The notes: generated from the sequence alone by a model not told the origin. A DNA stretch of 64,000 bases from Mycobacterium paraense (GCF_002101815.1 NZ_LQPM01000036.1:124001-188000), one strand, 5' to 3'; counted from the stretch's first letter, positions 23,288-32,659 are shown. Numbers and translations: made by a program.

Positions 23288-23749
23288 TTAGTTAGCTGAC
23301 GCCACGACGTCGACGGAAACCTCGACGTCGACCTCCGGGTGCAGGTGCACCGAGACGCGATGTTGGCCGACGGCCTTGATGTGGGCCTTGGGCAACCGGA
23401 CGGTCCGCTTGTCGAGGTTGGGCCCCCCGGCCTTCTTGATGGCCGCCACGATGTCGCCGGCGGTCACCGAGCCGAACAGCTTGCCCGAGTCCCCCGCCGC
23501 GTTCACCGGCAGCGTGACCGGGCCCAGCGCGTCGATCGCGGACTTGATCTCATTGGCGTGCTCGAGGTCGCGCACCATCTTGGTCTCGCGCGCCCGGCGG
23601 ATCTCGTCCGCCTGCTTCTGCGCGCCGCGGGAGGCGAGGATCGCCAGGCCGCGCGGCAGCAGGAAGTTGCGGCCGTACCCGTCCTTGACTTCGACCGCGT
23701 CACCGACCGTGCCGAGGTGGTCGACGTCGGCCGTCAGAATCAGCTTCAT
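23288..23749 (-). CDS. rplI: 50S ribosomal protein L9
   Basis: A 153-residue L9. The N-terminal RNA-binding domain starts MKLILTADVDHLGTVGDAVE with the signature GYGRNFLLPRGLA, followed by the long central helix (residues about 42-75) and the C-terminal domain with LFGSVTAGDIV. Full length. Last gene of the rpsF-ssb-rpsR-rplI operon, with 30 bp to rpsR and a terminator after it. Confidence 0.98.
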   Translation of the reverse strand: MKLILTADVDHLGTVGDAVEVKDGYGRNFLLPRGLAILASRGAQKQADEIRRARETKMVRDLEHANEIKSAIDALGPVTLPVNAAGDSGKLFGSVTAGDIVAAIKKAGGPNLDKRTVRLPKAHIKAVGQHRVSVHLHPEVDVEVSVDVVASAN

Positions 23750-23779
23750 CGTTAGTACTTTCCGTTCGTCTTTCGGCGA

Positions 23780-24034
23780 CTAACGCGCCGAAGAGGTGAA
23801 GGGCAGCAGGGCCACCTCGCGGGCGTTCTTCACCGCGGTCGCGATGTCACGCTGGTGCTGCACGCAGTTACCGGTGACGCGACGCGCCCGGATCTTGCCG
23901 CGCTCACTGATGTAAGTGCGCAGCAACGCGGTGTCCTTGTAGTCGATGGCTTGCTCTTTCTTCGCGCAGAAGACGCACTTGCGCGCCTTGACCGGCTTTT
24001 CCGGAGCCGGGCGCCGCTTGTTGGACTTGGCCAT
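23780..24034 (-). CDS. rpsR: 30S ribosomal protein S18, zinc-binding (C+) form
   Basis: An 84-residue S18 with CVFC near residues 20-23 and GNCVQHQR near residue 56, a four-ligand zinc site, marking the C+ paralogue. Mycobacteria also have a cysteine-free copy induced under zinc starvation; that copy is not in this window. The signature DYKDTALLRTYISERGKI is intact. Lies between ssb and rplI. Confidence 0.98.
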   Translation of the reverse strand: MAKSNKRRPAPEKPVKARKCVFCAKKEQAIDYKDTALLRTYISERGKIRARRVTGNCVQHQRDIATAVKNAREVALLPFTSSAR

Positions 24035-24076
24035 GTCTGTCTTTCTTTCCGTTTACTACTGGTCTGAAGTTTGGGG

Positions 24077-24595
24077 TTAGAACGGGGGCTCGTCGTCGCC
24101 GCCACCGAATGACCCCGATGCCGGGGCGCTGCCCCACGGGTCGTCGGCCGGTGCGCTGGCCGGCTGCGCCGGGGCCGGCGCCGGGCGAGAGCCCCCGCCC
24201 CCGCCGAAGCCGCCACCCCCGCCGCCGCTGCGGCTGGCCTTGTTGACCTTGGCGGTGGCGTACCGAAGCGAGGGGCCGATCTCGTCGACCTCGACCTCGA
24301 CCACGGTGCGCTTCTCGCCCTCACGCGTTTCGAAGGAACGCTGCTTGAGCCGCCCGGTGACGATCACCCGGGAGCCGCGAGTGAGGCTTTCCGCGACGTT
24401 CTCGGCGGCCTCCCGCCAGATGTTGCACCGCAGGAACAGCGCCTCGCCGTCCTTCCATTCACCGCTCTGCCGGTCGTAGATCCGCGGCGTTGAGGCCACG
24501 GTGAAGTTCGCCACGGCGGCACCCGAGGGAGTGAACCGCAGTTCGGGGTCCGCAGTCAGGTTGCCGACAACGGTGATGGTGGTGTCACCAGCCAC
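24077..24595 (-). CDS. ssb: Single-stranded DNA-binding protein
   Basis: A 172-residue SSB. The OB fold covers about residues 1-115 (TITVVGNLTADPELRFTPSG, then FLRCNIWREAAENVAESL and GSRVIVTGRLKQRSFE). A Gly-rich and Pro/Ala-rich flexible linker follows, and the tail ends GGGDDEPPF, the acidic tip (DDEPPF) that recruits replication and repair proteins. Co-transcribed with rpsF and rpsR. Confidence 0.98.
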   Translation of the reverse strand: MAGDTTITVVGNLTADPELRFTPSGAAVANFTVASTPRIYDRQSGEWKDGEALFLRCNIWREAAENVAESLTRGSRVIVTGRLKQRSFETREGEKRTVVEVEVDEIGPSLRYATAKVNKASRSGGGGGGFGGGGGSRPAPAPAQPASAPADDPWGSAPASGSFGGGDDEPPF

Positions 24596-24666
24596 AATTT
24601 CCTCCTCGGTCCGCCTTCACAGATACGTTCCGGCTGAGCCTACGCAGGTCCGACGACACTCGGAAC

Positions 24667-24957
24667 TCAGTGCTTGTCGGTGCGCATCACCTTGGTGCGC
24701 AGCACCGACTCGTTGAGGCTCAGCTGGCGGTCGAGCTCGGATACCGTCGCCGGCTCGGCCTTCAGGTCGACGACCACGTAGATGCCCTCGGCGTGCTTGG
24801 CGATCTCGTAGGCCAACCGGCGCTTACCCCAGATGTCGACCTTGTCGACGCTTCCGCCGTCCTTGCGGACGACGTTGAGGAACGTCTCCAGGGACGGGGC
24901 CACGGTGCGTTCGTCGAGCGTGGGGTCAAGAATGACCATGATTTCGTATGGACGCAT
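24667..24957 (-). CDS. rpsF: 30S ribosomal protein S6
   Basis: A 96-residue S6 starting MRPYEIMVILDPTLDERTV at ATG 24957, which has a GAGG ribosome-binding sequence; the open frame upstream to 24993 is not part of the family. The conserved KVDIWGKRRLAYEI and EGIYVVVDLKAEP blocks are present. First gene of the operon. Confidence 0.97.
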   Translation of the reverse strand: MRPYEIMVILDPTLDERTVAPSLETFLNVVRKDGGSVDKVDIWGKRRLAYEIAKHAEGIYVVVDLKAEPATVSELDRQLSLNESVLRTKVMRTDKH

Positions 24958-25074
24958 GGAAACCTCACCACCTCCTCTGGTCTCAGCGGCCACGGTCGAT
25001 CCGCGGCAGGAGGGTCGCCTGCGTCGGCAACCGCACCAGGGTACCGGACCCGGGGCCGGCCCAGGAAATCCGCT

Positions 25075-25716
25075 CTACTGCCGGGCTCGGAGGTACTCGT
25101 TCGCCCTCTCCACGGTGGCCTCGTCCGCCTTGGCAAGGGAGCCCGCGTCGAACGGCGGCCGCGGGTCGTATTCGATGAGCAACTGGGCGGCCAGCGCGGC
25201 CTCGCGGTCGACCAGGAGCTCGACCAGCCGCAGGGCCATGTCGATGCCGCTGGACACACCCGCGGCGGTGACGAGGCGCTGGGGTAGGTGCTCGACGACG
25301 CGCGTCGGGACATAGCGCGCACCCAGCTCGTTGAGCAGGTCCGCGGCCCGCCAGTGGGTCGCCGCGGTCAACCCATCGAGCAGGCCGGCGGCCGCCAGCA
25401 ACAGCGCGCCCGTGCACACCGATGTGGTGAACGTGGTGTTCGGATGCACCGAGCGCAGCCACCCGCGGATCACGTCGTCGTGGATCAGCCGGCGGGTTCC
25501 GATGCCGCCGGGGACCACCACCACGTCGGGGGCGCTGACCTCGTCGAAGGTGGCGTCGCAGGCGACGCCGAGCATCCCGTTCTCGGTGCGCACCTCGCCC
25601 CGCCGCTGGCCCACGAACACGACGTCGATCGACGGAATCCGTTGCAGCACTTCGTAGGGGCCCACCGCGTCGAGGGCGGTGAACCGATCGAACAGCGGGA
25701 TCGCGACCAGGGTCAT
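25075..25716 (-). CDS. DJ-1/PfpI-family protein
   Basis: A 213-residue class I amidotransferase-like protein starting MTLVAIPLFDRFTALDAVGPYEVL. The nucleophile elbow TTSVCTGALLLAAAGLL supplies the reactive Cys, with VVVPGGIGT and ATHWRAADLL nearby, as in AraC-associated and isonitrile hydratase-like members. No DNA-binding domain is fused. The ATG overlaps the stop of the GT87 gene (ATGA). It occupies the place of Rv0052 in M. tuberculosis. Specific activity unknown: hydratase, chaperone or glyoxalase. Confidence 0.9.
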   Translation of the reverse strand: MTLVAIPLFDRFTALDAVGPYEVLQRIPSIDVVFVGQRRGEVRTENGMLGVACDATFDEVSAPDVVVVPGGIGTRRLIHDDVIRGWLRSVHPNTTFTTSVCTGALLLAAAGLLDGLTAATHWRAADLLNELGARYVPTRVVEHLPQRLVTAAGVSSGIDMALRLVELLVDREAALAAQLLIEYDPRPPFDAGSLAKADEATVERANEYLRARQ

Positions 25717-27362
25717 GGCTGGCCCACCGCCGCTGCTTCGGGGTCGGCCACGGGCACCGGCGCGTCCGCGCGCCGCCGCCCGGGCGGCCGCGGCCGCCGA
25801 GGCAGCCAGCGGGGTGGTGCGTCGGAGGCGCGATCGAACGGGCCACCCGCCGGATCGTCCACGCGCCCGCCCCACCGCACCAGGTCCTCCTCCGGGCGAT
25901 AGATCTGCCGCACCACCAGCGCGCACAGCGCCACGACCGCGATGTCGCGCAGCAACACCGTCGTGGTGAAGAACTGCTCCGGCAGGCCGCGGTTGGGGTT
26001 GCCGTACAGGAAGTACATCCTCGGCACCCACACCAGCGCGTCAATCGTCATCCAGGCCAGCAGGATTCGGCGATGCGGCAACGCCAGGACCGCGAGCGGC
26101 ACCAGCCAGAGCGAAAACTGGGGGCTCCAGACCTTATTCGTCAGCAGGAAGGCGGCGACCACCAGGAACGCCAACTGCGTCAGCCGCGGGCGCCGCGGAG
26201 CGGTCAGTGCGACGTACGCGATCGCCGCGCAGCACCCGATGAACGTCACCGCGACCACCGTGTTCAACACGGTCGGCGGCTGCCAGAAGCCCAGCTTGGG
26301 ATCGAAACCCCGCCAGCCCGTGAACGATTTCACCACGTTGTACACCGAGTCCATGTCGTCGCCGCGGCGGGTGTTGAGCCGGAAGAATTCGGACCAGCCG
26401 CGTGGAAAGAGCACCATGACAGGGAGATTCACCACCACCCAGGTCGCGGCGGCCGTCCCCGCGGTGCGCGCGAAGGCGCCGAGGCGGCCGGTGCGGAGGC
26501 CGAGTACCAACATGGGACCCAAAAACAGCAGCGGATACAGCTTGGCGGCGGCGCCCAACCCGATCAACACGCCGGCGAGCACCGGTTTGCGCCGGGCCCA
26601 GGCCAGCAGACCGCCCATCGCGAAAGCCGTTGCCAGGGCGTCGAAGTTGGTGAAGATCTGAAAGATCAGCAGCGGCGAGGCGGCCACCAGGGCGGCGTCC
26701 CAGATGCGCCGGCCCGACAAGCCCGCGGTCGCCCAGACGGTGCCCAGCCAGGCCAAGGCCAACCCGAACGCCGCGATGTTGAAGAACATCACCACCTCGG
26801 CGACCACCGGCAGCGGGGCCACCTTGCTGAGCGCGGTGTAGGTCTTGGCCACCGCCATCGACACGTACTGGTAGACGCCGGTCAGCACCGGATATTCCAT
26901 GTACCGCACCGCGGGCTGCCCGTCGTAGCGGGTCTGGGGGGCGCCACTGGCGTCGGTTTCGATCCAACTCGACTTGTACGGAAACTTGCCCTGGCTCAAC
27001 AACTCCGCGCCGTAGAGGGGCACCGTGTCGGAGTAGCACAGCTCGTAGTAGGCGCGTTGGTTCTCCCAGTTGGCGACCCGTTGATCACCCGTCCCGGTGC
27101 CGGTGCTCTGCAGGCAGGCGGCCTTGGTCGACCAGCCCAGCGCGAGGAAGACCAGCGCGATCAGGAACATCACCCGCACCGGGGTCATCAGGCGGGACCG
27201 GCCGATCAGCGCGTGGCGGCCCACGGGGCCGCCAGCGGCCTCGGCGAGCGCCGCGCCCAGAAAGTCGGTGCGGCTTGGGCAGTCGCGGTTGTCGACGCTG
27301 CGCAGATCACCCGCCAACGGCTGGGGTGAGATGGTGGCGCTTTGCTGCCCAGCGCCGGTCAC
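25713..27362 (-). CDS. GT87-like membrane mannosyltransferase (Rv0051 type)
   Basis: About 549 residues with roughly ten membrane helices. The first helix is FLIALVFLALGWSTKAACLQS, followed by an extracytoplasmic region with WENQRAYYELCYSDTVPLYG. The GT-C catalytic acid loop is probably in the acidic stretch around YMEYPVLTGVYQYVS. Such proteins use polyprenyl-phosphate sugar donors in cell-wall glycan assembly; the exact acceptor of Rv0051 is not known to me. The GTG start overlaps the ponA1 stop (GTGA) and its stop overlaps the PfpI start. A basic, Pro-rich cytoplasmic tail of about 60 residues closes the protein. Confidence 0.85.
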   Translation of the reverse strand: MTGAGQQSATISPQPLAGDLRSVDNRDCPSRTDFLGAALAEAAGGPVGRHALIGRSRLMTPVRVMFLIALVFLALGWSTKAACLQSTGTGTGDQRVANWENQRAYYELCYSDTVPLYGAELLSQGKFPYKSSWIETDASGAPQTRYDGQPAVRYMEYPVLTGVYQYVSMAVAKTYTALSKVAPLPVVAEVVMFFNIAAFGLALAWLGTVWATAGLSGRRIWDAALVAASPLLIFQIFTNFDALATAFAMGGLLAWARRKPVLAGVLIGLGAAAKLYPLLFLGPMLVLGLRTGRLGAFARTAGTAAATWVVVNLPVMVLFPRGWSEFFRLNTRRGDDMDSVYNVVKSFTGWRGFDPKLGFWQPPTVLNTVVAVTFIGCCAAIAYVALTAPRRPRLTQLAFLVVAAFLLTNKVWSPQFSLWLVPLAVLALPHRRILLAWMTIDALVWVPRMYFLYGNPNRGLPEQFFTTTVLLRDIAVVALCALVVRQIYRPEEDLVRWGGRVDDPAGGPFDRASDAPPRWLPRRPRPPGRRRADAPVPVADPEAAAVGQP

Positions 27363-30001
27363 GGCGGCGGCGGGGGCGCTTGCGGGCCGCCCGGTGGGAC
27401 GCCGGGGAATTGCGGCCCACCCGGCGGGGGGTAGCCCGGCTGTTCGCCGCCCGGCTGGTTGCCGCCCGGCTGGTTGCCGACGGGCGGCGGCGGCGCGTTC
27501 GTGATCGTCGTGGGTGGGCCGACCGGGATGGTGATGCCCGGTGCCACCTCGATCGTCGGCTGGATGACGCTCACCTGCGGCGGCGCCGGCGGGGGTGGCG
27601 CCGCGGGCACGCCCGCATAGCCACCGATCTCGCTCGGCTTGGGGAAGCTCTCGTTGGACGTGCCCTTCAGGGCGCCATCCATGGTCGACTTCCAAATGTC
27701 CGACGGCAGTCCGGAGCCGTAAACCTCGGCGCCCGAAGCGGTTACGAGCGGCACGTTGTCTTGGACGGTGCCCACCCACACCGCCGTCGACAGCGACGGC
27801 GTGTATCCGACCATCCAGGCATCCTTGTTGGCCTGGGTGTCGCCCAACTGCACGGTCCCCGTCTTGGCCGCCGAGGCGCGCCCGCCGGCCAGGCTGTGGC
27901 CGCGTGAGTAGGCGGCGATCGGCTGCATCGCGGCGGTGACGTTGTCCGCGACGCCCTTGTCGATGCGGTTCTCGCCGCCGTTGTCGGAGTTGCCGGCGTC
28001 GAAGAGCACCTGGCCCTCGGCATTGACGACCTTCTGCACCAGATGCGGCCGGTGATAGACGCCCGATGCGGCCAGCGTGGCGTAGGCCGAGGCCATGTCT
28101 ATCGGCCGGGTTTGATACTGCCCCAGCACGATTCCGTTGTTCGGCGGTCCGCCCTTGCCGTCCTCGGACAACGTGTGCGCGACGCCGGGGAAGCTCTTCG
28201 CGACGCCGGCCTGGTGCGCGGCGTCCGCGACGGCCTGCGGTCCGCCCTTGAGCTTGAGCATCAGCCGGTAGTAGGCGGTGTTGAGCGAAAGCTTCAGCGC
28301 CTCGGCGATGTTGCACGTCCCACAGCTCTCGCCGTCGACGTTGGTGATCTTGATGCCGTCGACGGTGAGCGGTGAGCTGTCCACCTGGTAGCCCAGGCCG
28401 ATGCCCTGTTGCAGCGCCGCGACCAAAGCGAACACCTTGAACGACGACCCGGTCTGCAGCCCGGCCTGGGCGAAGTCGAAACCGTTGGCGTCCGAGCCGC
28501 CGTAGTACGCGCGTATCGCGCCGTTGTGCGGATCGATCGAGACGACGGCAGACCGCATATCGGGGTCCTGCCCGTCGAGGTATTTCGATACCGACTTCTC
28601 GGCGGCCTGCTGGGCCTTCGGATCGATCGTCGTGGTGACCTGCAGCCCCTGGGTGTTCAGCGTCTGCTCGTCGATGTTGAAGAGCTCCATCAGCTCCTTG
28701 GTCACCTGGCGCTCGATCAGCCCGTTGGGGCCGGTTGTCTGGTATTGCGCGCGAGCCTGCTCGGGCGGCAGGGTGGTCGGGAACACCTGCGCAGCACGGT
28801 CACTCGGCGACAGCGCCTTGGTCTCGACCATCCCGTCGAGCACCCAGTTCCACCGCTCCGCGGCGCCCTTGGGGTCCACGGCCGGGTCGAGCGAGGACGG
28901 CCGCCGGATGAGCGCCGCCAACAGCGCGCCCTCGGAGACGGTGAGTTGCTCGACCGGCTTGTCGAAGTAGGCCTTGGATGCGGCCGAAATCCCATACGCG
29001 CCCCGGCCGAAGTAGATGATGTTCAGATAGGCCTGCAGGACATCGTCTTTCGACCACTCCCCCGACATCTTGGTCGCGATCACCAATTCCTTGGCCTTGC
29101 GCATCAGGCCGCTGAACCCGTGTTGGGCCGAACCGACGAGCGCGTTCTTCACATACTGCTGGGTGATCGTCGAGCCGCCCTGCAGGTCGCCGCCGCCGAA
29201 CAGGTCGTTGTTCACCGCCCGGGCGAAGCCGCTGAAGGAGATGCCCGGGTTCGAATAGAAGTTGCGGTCCTCCGCGGCGATCACGGCCTGGCGGACGTGC
29301 ACGGGCACCTGGCTGATGTTGACATCGACCCGATTGCCTTCGGGCGGAACAATCTTCGCGATCTCCGAGCCGTCGCTGGCCAGGATCGTCGATACCTGGT
29401 TCGTGCGGATGTTGCCGGGCTTGGGGACGTCGACGATGAAATACGCCATCGCGAAGGTGACGATCGGCAACAGCACCAGCGCCGCCAACGTGAGGTAGGC
29501 CGCGCGGCGCACCCAGAGCCAGTTGATCTGGTCGACCCAGCTCCAGTCGATCCCGGGCCGGGGCGCCCGGCCCCCGGGGCCGCCTAACCCAGCGGGCGGT
29601 GGCGGCGGCGGTGGCGGACCCTCCGGTGGGCGACGGCCGTGCATCGGCGCGTCCCGTCGCGCAGCCGACGCGCCCCGCCCCTCCAGCGCGGCCTTGACCT
29701 CGTCGAGCGGGTCACGCTGCGGCGGCGCCGTCGCGGGAGTGTCCAGTGCCGCCTTGACCTCCTGGATGGGGTCGGGCCGGCGCGGTGAGCGGTCGTCGAC
29801 GACGGGCGGCAGGATCGTGGTCAACCGGTCGTCGGGGGGAACCGGACGGCGGCGGCCGGGCCCTTGCGGCGCGTCGCGTCGATCCGGCCCCGGCCGGTCG
29901 GGATCGCCGGGCCGGTCGGTGCTCGCGTGCTTGCCCACGCGCTCAGTCGCTGATTCGTTCAGGTCACTGGGCGACTGGTCGTGGCGCCCTTCGTTACTCA
30001 A
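27359..30001 (-). CDS. ponA1: Bifunctional penicillin-binding protein PonA1
   Basis: An 880-residue class A PBP. A cytoplasmic N-tail of about 160 residues contains two copies of a D/EVKAALD/E motif (near 80-87 and 99-107) and a Pro run; a membrane helix follows (about 168-190). The glycosyltransferase domain has AVIAAEDRNFYSNPG and GGSTITQQYVKN. The transpeptidase has GSSFKVFALVAAL (SxxK), SLNTAYY (SxN) and KTGTVQLGDTQANKDAW (KTG). The C-terminal tail is Pro/Gly-rich with QPGGNQPGGEQPG repeats. It polymerises and crosslinks peptidoglycan at the pole. Start TTG 30001 overlaps the upstream gene's stop by 8 nt. Confidence 0.96.
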   Translation of the reverse strand: MSNEGRHDQSPSDLNESATERVGKHASTDRPGDPDRPGPDRRDAPQGPGRRRPVPPDDRLTTILPPVVDDRSPRRPDPIQEVKAALDTPATAPPQRDPLDEVKAALEGRGASAARRDAPMHGRRPPEGPPPPPPPPAGLGGPGGRAPRPGIDWSWVDQINWLWVRRAAYLTLAALVLLPIVTFAMAYFIVDVPKPGNIRTNQVSTILASDGSEIAKIVPPEGNRVDVNISQVPVHVRQAVIAAEDRNFYSNPGISFSGFARAVNNDLFGGGDLQGGSTITQQYVKNALVGSAQHGFSGLMRKAKELVIATKMSGEWSKDDVLQAYLNIIYFGRGAYGISAASKAYFDKPVEQLTVSEGALLAALIRRPSSLDPAVDPKGAAERWNWVLDGMVETKALSPSDRAAQVFPTTLPPEQARAQYQTTGPNGLIERQVTKELMELFNIDEQTLNTQGLQVTTTIDPKAQQAAEKSVSKYLDGQDPDMRSAVVSIDPHNGAIRAYYGGSDANGFDFAQAGLQTGSSFKVFALVAALQQGIGLGYQVDSSPLTVDGIKITNVDGESCGTCNIAEALKLSLNTAYYRLMLKLKGGPQAVADAAHQAGVAKSFPGVAHTLSEDGKGGPPNNGIVLGQYQTRPIDMASAYATLAASGVYHRPHLVQKVVNAEGQVLFDAGNSDNGGENRIDKGVADNVTAAMQPIAAYSRGHSLAGGRASAAKTGTVQLGDTQANKDAWMVGYTPSLSTAVWVGTVQDNVPLVTASGAEVYGSGLPSDIWKSTMDGALKGTSNESFPKPSEIGGYAGVPAAPPPPAPPQVSVIQPTIEVAPGITIPVGPPTTITNAPPPPVGNQPGGNQPGGEQPGYPPPGGPQFPGVPPGGPQAPPPPP

Positions 30002-30416
30002 TGGCCGTTCGGGCGCCGTTGCGCGCCGTCCGCGTGCGGGTGCCCTTGGGTGGGCGGACCGCGCCCATCACATACGACTTCACCAGATGGTTCCAGCTGC
30101 AGGTCCGGCACACCTCGACCACATGCACGGAGAACTCCTCGAAGCGGGTCGCCAACATCACCAACTCCTCGGCGGTGCGAGCCGAGCCCGACACCGCACC
30201 CAGGTGGTCGCCGAATACCCACGAGACCAGGGTCAGCTGTTCCTTCCGGCAGATCGGGCACATGACCTGGCTCTGTTTGCCGTGAAACTTGGCGGCGCGC
30301 AGCAAATATGGGTTGGCGTCACAGACCTCGGACACACCGGTGCGGCCCGAGTACACCTCGGCGAGCAGGGAGCGCCGCCGAAGCGCGAAGTCCACCACTT
30401 GTCGCTGCAGTCGCAC
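29994..30416 (-). CDS. DUF5318 protein (Rv0049 type)
   Basis: About 140 residues, starting at GTG 30416 with VRLQRQVVDFALRRRSLLAE. A zinc-ribbon-like pair CPICRKEQLTLVSWVFGDH and a later EVCRTCSWNHLVKSY gives two CxxC motifs that should bind one zinc. Its stop overlaps the ponA1 start, so the two are translated together; Rv0049 has the same position in M. tuberculosis. Function unknown, possibly linked to cell-wall synthesis through ponA1. Confidence 0.85.
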   Translation of the reverse strand: MRLQRQVVDFALRRRSLLAEVYSGRTGVSEVCDANPYLLRAAKFHGKQSQVMCPICRKEQLTLVSWVFGDHLGAVSGSARTAEELVMLATRFEEFSVHVVEVCRTCSWNHLVKSYVMGAVRPPKGTRTRTARNGARTAIE

Positions 30417-30540
30417 GCTGACCAGAGTACGTGGCCGCCCGGCGCACCGACACGCAACCGCGGCCGTTGCCGGGCCGAGCCGCGGCGATCGGCCGTCGCG
30501 TCCAGCGCCGAACCAGGGCCGCGCTTCTACGATCATCGGC

Positions 30541-30794
30541 GTGGCGAAATTGCCGGGGCCTCCGCTTGCCGCTCAAGCGACGACGACCCGGGCCAAAGAC
30601 AGCGGCCGGCAGGGCGCCTGCGCGATTCTCGACATCGCACCCAACGACGGCGAGCTTTCCGAGCAAGAGCACCGGGAGCGGGTGAGCGCGGCGACCCCGG
30701 GGTCGCTGTCGGCGTGTGTGGCGGTCACTACGGTGGCGGGTACATCGTCTTCGGCGGTGCCGGCACCATCAAGCGCGTGAATCCGCCCTCGTAG
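30541..30794 (+). pseudogene. Broken DUF1707 gene (Rv0048c position)
   Basis: GTG at 30541 begins MAKLPGPPLAAQATTTRAKD and reads a good DUF1707 domain to about EHRERVSAAT (residue 45). After that the frame turns to a random Ser/Thr/Ala tail and stops at 30780. In another frame a plausible membrane-protein C-terminus, GGHYGGGYIVFGGAGTIKR, ends at 30794. The picture is a gene that lost its middle by an internal deletion plus frameshift near 30690. Position and strand match Rv0048c of M. tuberculosis, between PadR and the Rv0049 gene. Confidence 0.55.
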
Positions 30795-30846
30795 CGCCTG
30801 GTACCGGGACTTGTCCCGGACGCAACGCTGTGACTAATAGCGCACT

Positions 30847-30885
30847 AACACCAGGTAGTGTTGTGGCGAATATATCGAGGCGATA
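30847..30885. promoter_or_regulatory. Candidate PadR operator region
   Basis: Two short inverted repeats lie before padR: AACAC-N6-GTGTT (30847-30862) and TATCG-AGG-CGATA (30873-30885). Either could bind the PadR protein encoded downstream. Arms are only 5 bp, so this is tentative. Confidence 0.3.
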
Positions 30886-30951
30886 CGATGACGCGAGGCG
30901 TCGGACCGTTAAGTCCTCAAGTCACTAGCCATCGCAAAAGGGGGTGAATCG

Positions 30952-31494
30952 ATGCTTGAGCTCGCCATCCTGGGCCTTCTGATCGAATCGCCCATGCACG
31001 GCTATGAGTTGCGGAAGCGGCTGACCGGCCTGCTCGGCGCGTTTCGGGCGTTCTCGTACGGTTCGCTGTACCCGGCTCTGCGGCGCATGCAGGCCGAGGG
31101 GCTGATCGCCGAGAACGCGGCCCCGGCCGGCACCCCGGTGCGGCGGGCGCGGCGGGTCTACCAGCTCACCGAGGAGGGCCGTCGGCGCTTCGCCGAGCTG
31201 GTGGCCGACACCGGCCCGCACAACTACACCGACGACGGCTTCGGGGTGCACCTGGCGTTCTTCAACCGGACGCCCGCAGAGGCGCGCATGCGCATCCTGG
31301 AAGGTCGCCGTCGCCAGGTTGAAGAGCGGCGGGAGGGCTTGCGCGAAGCAGTGGCGCGGGCCAGTAGCTCGTTCGACCGATACACCCGCCAGCTTCACCA
31401 ACTGGGCCTCGAGTCCAGCGAGCGCGAGGTGAAGTGGCTCAACGAGCTCATTGCTGCGGAGCGGGCGATGCCCGGCCTCTCCGAGCAGACGTAA
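30952..31494 (+). CDS. PadR-family transcriptional regulator (Rv0047c type)
   Basis: A 180-residue PadR regulator. The winged helix is in residues 1-75: MLELAILGLLIESPMHGYEL with SYGSLYPALRRMQAEGLIAE, then the wing RRARRVYQLTEEGRRRF. A C-terminal coiled-coil dimerisation helix (about 110-165) follows. It precedes ino1 by 58 bp in the same direction, as Rv0047c and Rv0046c do, so it may control inositol synthesis; that link is inference. Confidence 0.95.
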   Translation: MLELAILGLLIESPMHGYELRKRLTGLLGAFRAFSYGSLYPALRRMQAEGLIAENAAPAGTPVRRARRVYQLTEEGRRRFAELVADTGPHNYTDDGFGVHLAFFNRTPAEARMRILEGRRRQVEERREGLREAVARASSSFDRYTRQLHQLGLESSEREVKWLNELIAAERAMPGLSEQT

Positions 31495-31552
31495 AACCCT
31501 GTACGAATCCGATCAGCTGAGACACAAGGTTATGGAGTGAGGAGAACGCCCT

Positions 31553-32659
31553 ATGAGTGACCACAAGCCGTTGGGGGCGCCGGAGGCGCAGACGGACGTA
31601 CGAGTCGCGATTGTCGGCGTCGGGAACTGCGCGTCTTCGCTGGTTCAGGGCGTGCAGTACTACCTCGACGCCGACGAGAACAGCACCGTGCCCGGACTGA
31701 TGCATGTGAAGTTCGGCCAGTACCACGTGCGCGACGTCAAGTTCGTCGCCGCGTTCGACGTCGACGCCAAGAAGGTCGGGTTCGACCTGTCGGAGGCGAT
31801 CTTCGCGTCCGAGAACAACACCATCAAGATCGCCGACGTGCCGCCCACGAATGTGACGGTGCAACGCGGTCCCACGCTGGACGGCATCGGCAAGTACTAC
31901 GCCGACACCATCGAGGTGTCCGACGCCGAGCCGGTGGACGTGGTCAAGGTCCTCAAGGAGAACAACGTCGACGTGCTGGTGTCCTACCTGCCGGTGGGCT
32001 CGGAGGAGGCCGACAAGTTCTACGCCCAGTGCGCGATCGACGCCGGCGTGGCGTTCGTCAACGCGCTGCCGGTCTTCATCGCCTCGGACCCGGTGTGGGC
32101 CAAGAAGTTCGCCGACGCCGGCGTCCCGATCGTCGGCGACGACATCAAGAGCCAGGTCGGCGCCACCATCACCCACCGCGTGATGGCCAAGCTGTTCGAG
32201 GACCGCGGCGTGCAGCTGGACCGCACCATGCAGCTCAACGTGGGCGGCAACATGGACTTCCTCAACATGCTCGAGCGTGAGCGGCTGGAGTCGAAGAAGA
32301 TCTCCAAGACCCAGGCCGTCACCTCCAACCTGCAGCGCGAGTTCAAGACCAAGGACGTGCACATCGGCCCGTCCGACCACGTCGGCTGGCTCGACGACCG
32401 CAAGTGGGCCTACGTCCGCCTGGAGGGCCGCGCGTTCGGTGACGTGCCGCTGAACCTGGAGTACAAGCTCGAGGTGTGGGACTCGCCCAACTCGGCCGGC
32501 GTCATCATCGACGCGGTGCGTGCCGCCAAGATCGCCAAGGACCGCGGGATCGGCGGGCCGGTGGTTCCGGCCTCGGCGTATCTGATGAAGAGCCCGCCGC
32601 AGCAGCTGCCCGACGACGTCGCGCGGACCCAGCTCGAAGAGTTCATCATCGAGGGGTAA
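31553..32659 (+). CDS. ino1: Inositol-1-phosphate (myo-inositol-3-phosphate) synthase
   Basis: A 368-residue NAD-dependent synthase converting glucose-6-phosphate to inositol-3-phosphate, the first step to phosphatidylinositol, PIMs and mycothiol. Visible features: the NAD site VAIVGVGNCASSLVQG (about 17-32), GDDIKSQVGATITHR, the NVGGNMDFLNM block, and SKTQAV with conserved lysines. Length equals the M. tuberculosis enzyme (367). A strong hairpin follows 18 bp after the stop. Confidence 0.98.
   Translation: MSDHKPLGAPEAQTDVRVAIVGVGNCASSLVQGVQYYLDADENSTVPGLMHVKFGQYHVRDVKFVAAFDVDAKKVGFDLSEAIFASENNTIKIADVPPTNVTVQRGPTLDGIGKYYADTIEVSDAEPVDVVKVLKENNVDVLVSYLPVGSEEADKFYAQCAIDAGVAFVNALPVFIASDPVWAKKFADAGVPIVGDDIKSQVGATITHRVMAKLFEDRGVQLDRTMQLNVGGNMDFLNMLERERLESKKISKTQAVTSNLQREFKTKDVHIGPSDHVGWLDDRKWAYVRLEGRAFGDVPLNLEYKLEVWDSPNSAGVIIDAVRAAKIAKDRGIGGPVVPASAYLMKSPPQQLPDDVARTQLEEFIIEG

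Noticed and set aside
27362..28316. N-terminal extension of the GT87-like gene
   Set aside because: It lies wholly inside ponA1; the GTG at 27362, overlapping the ponA1 stop, fits the M. tuberculosis homologue.
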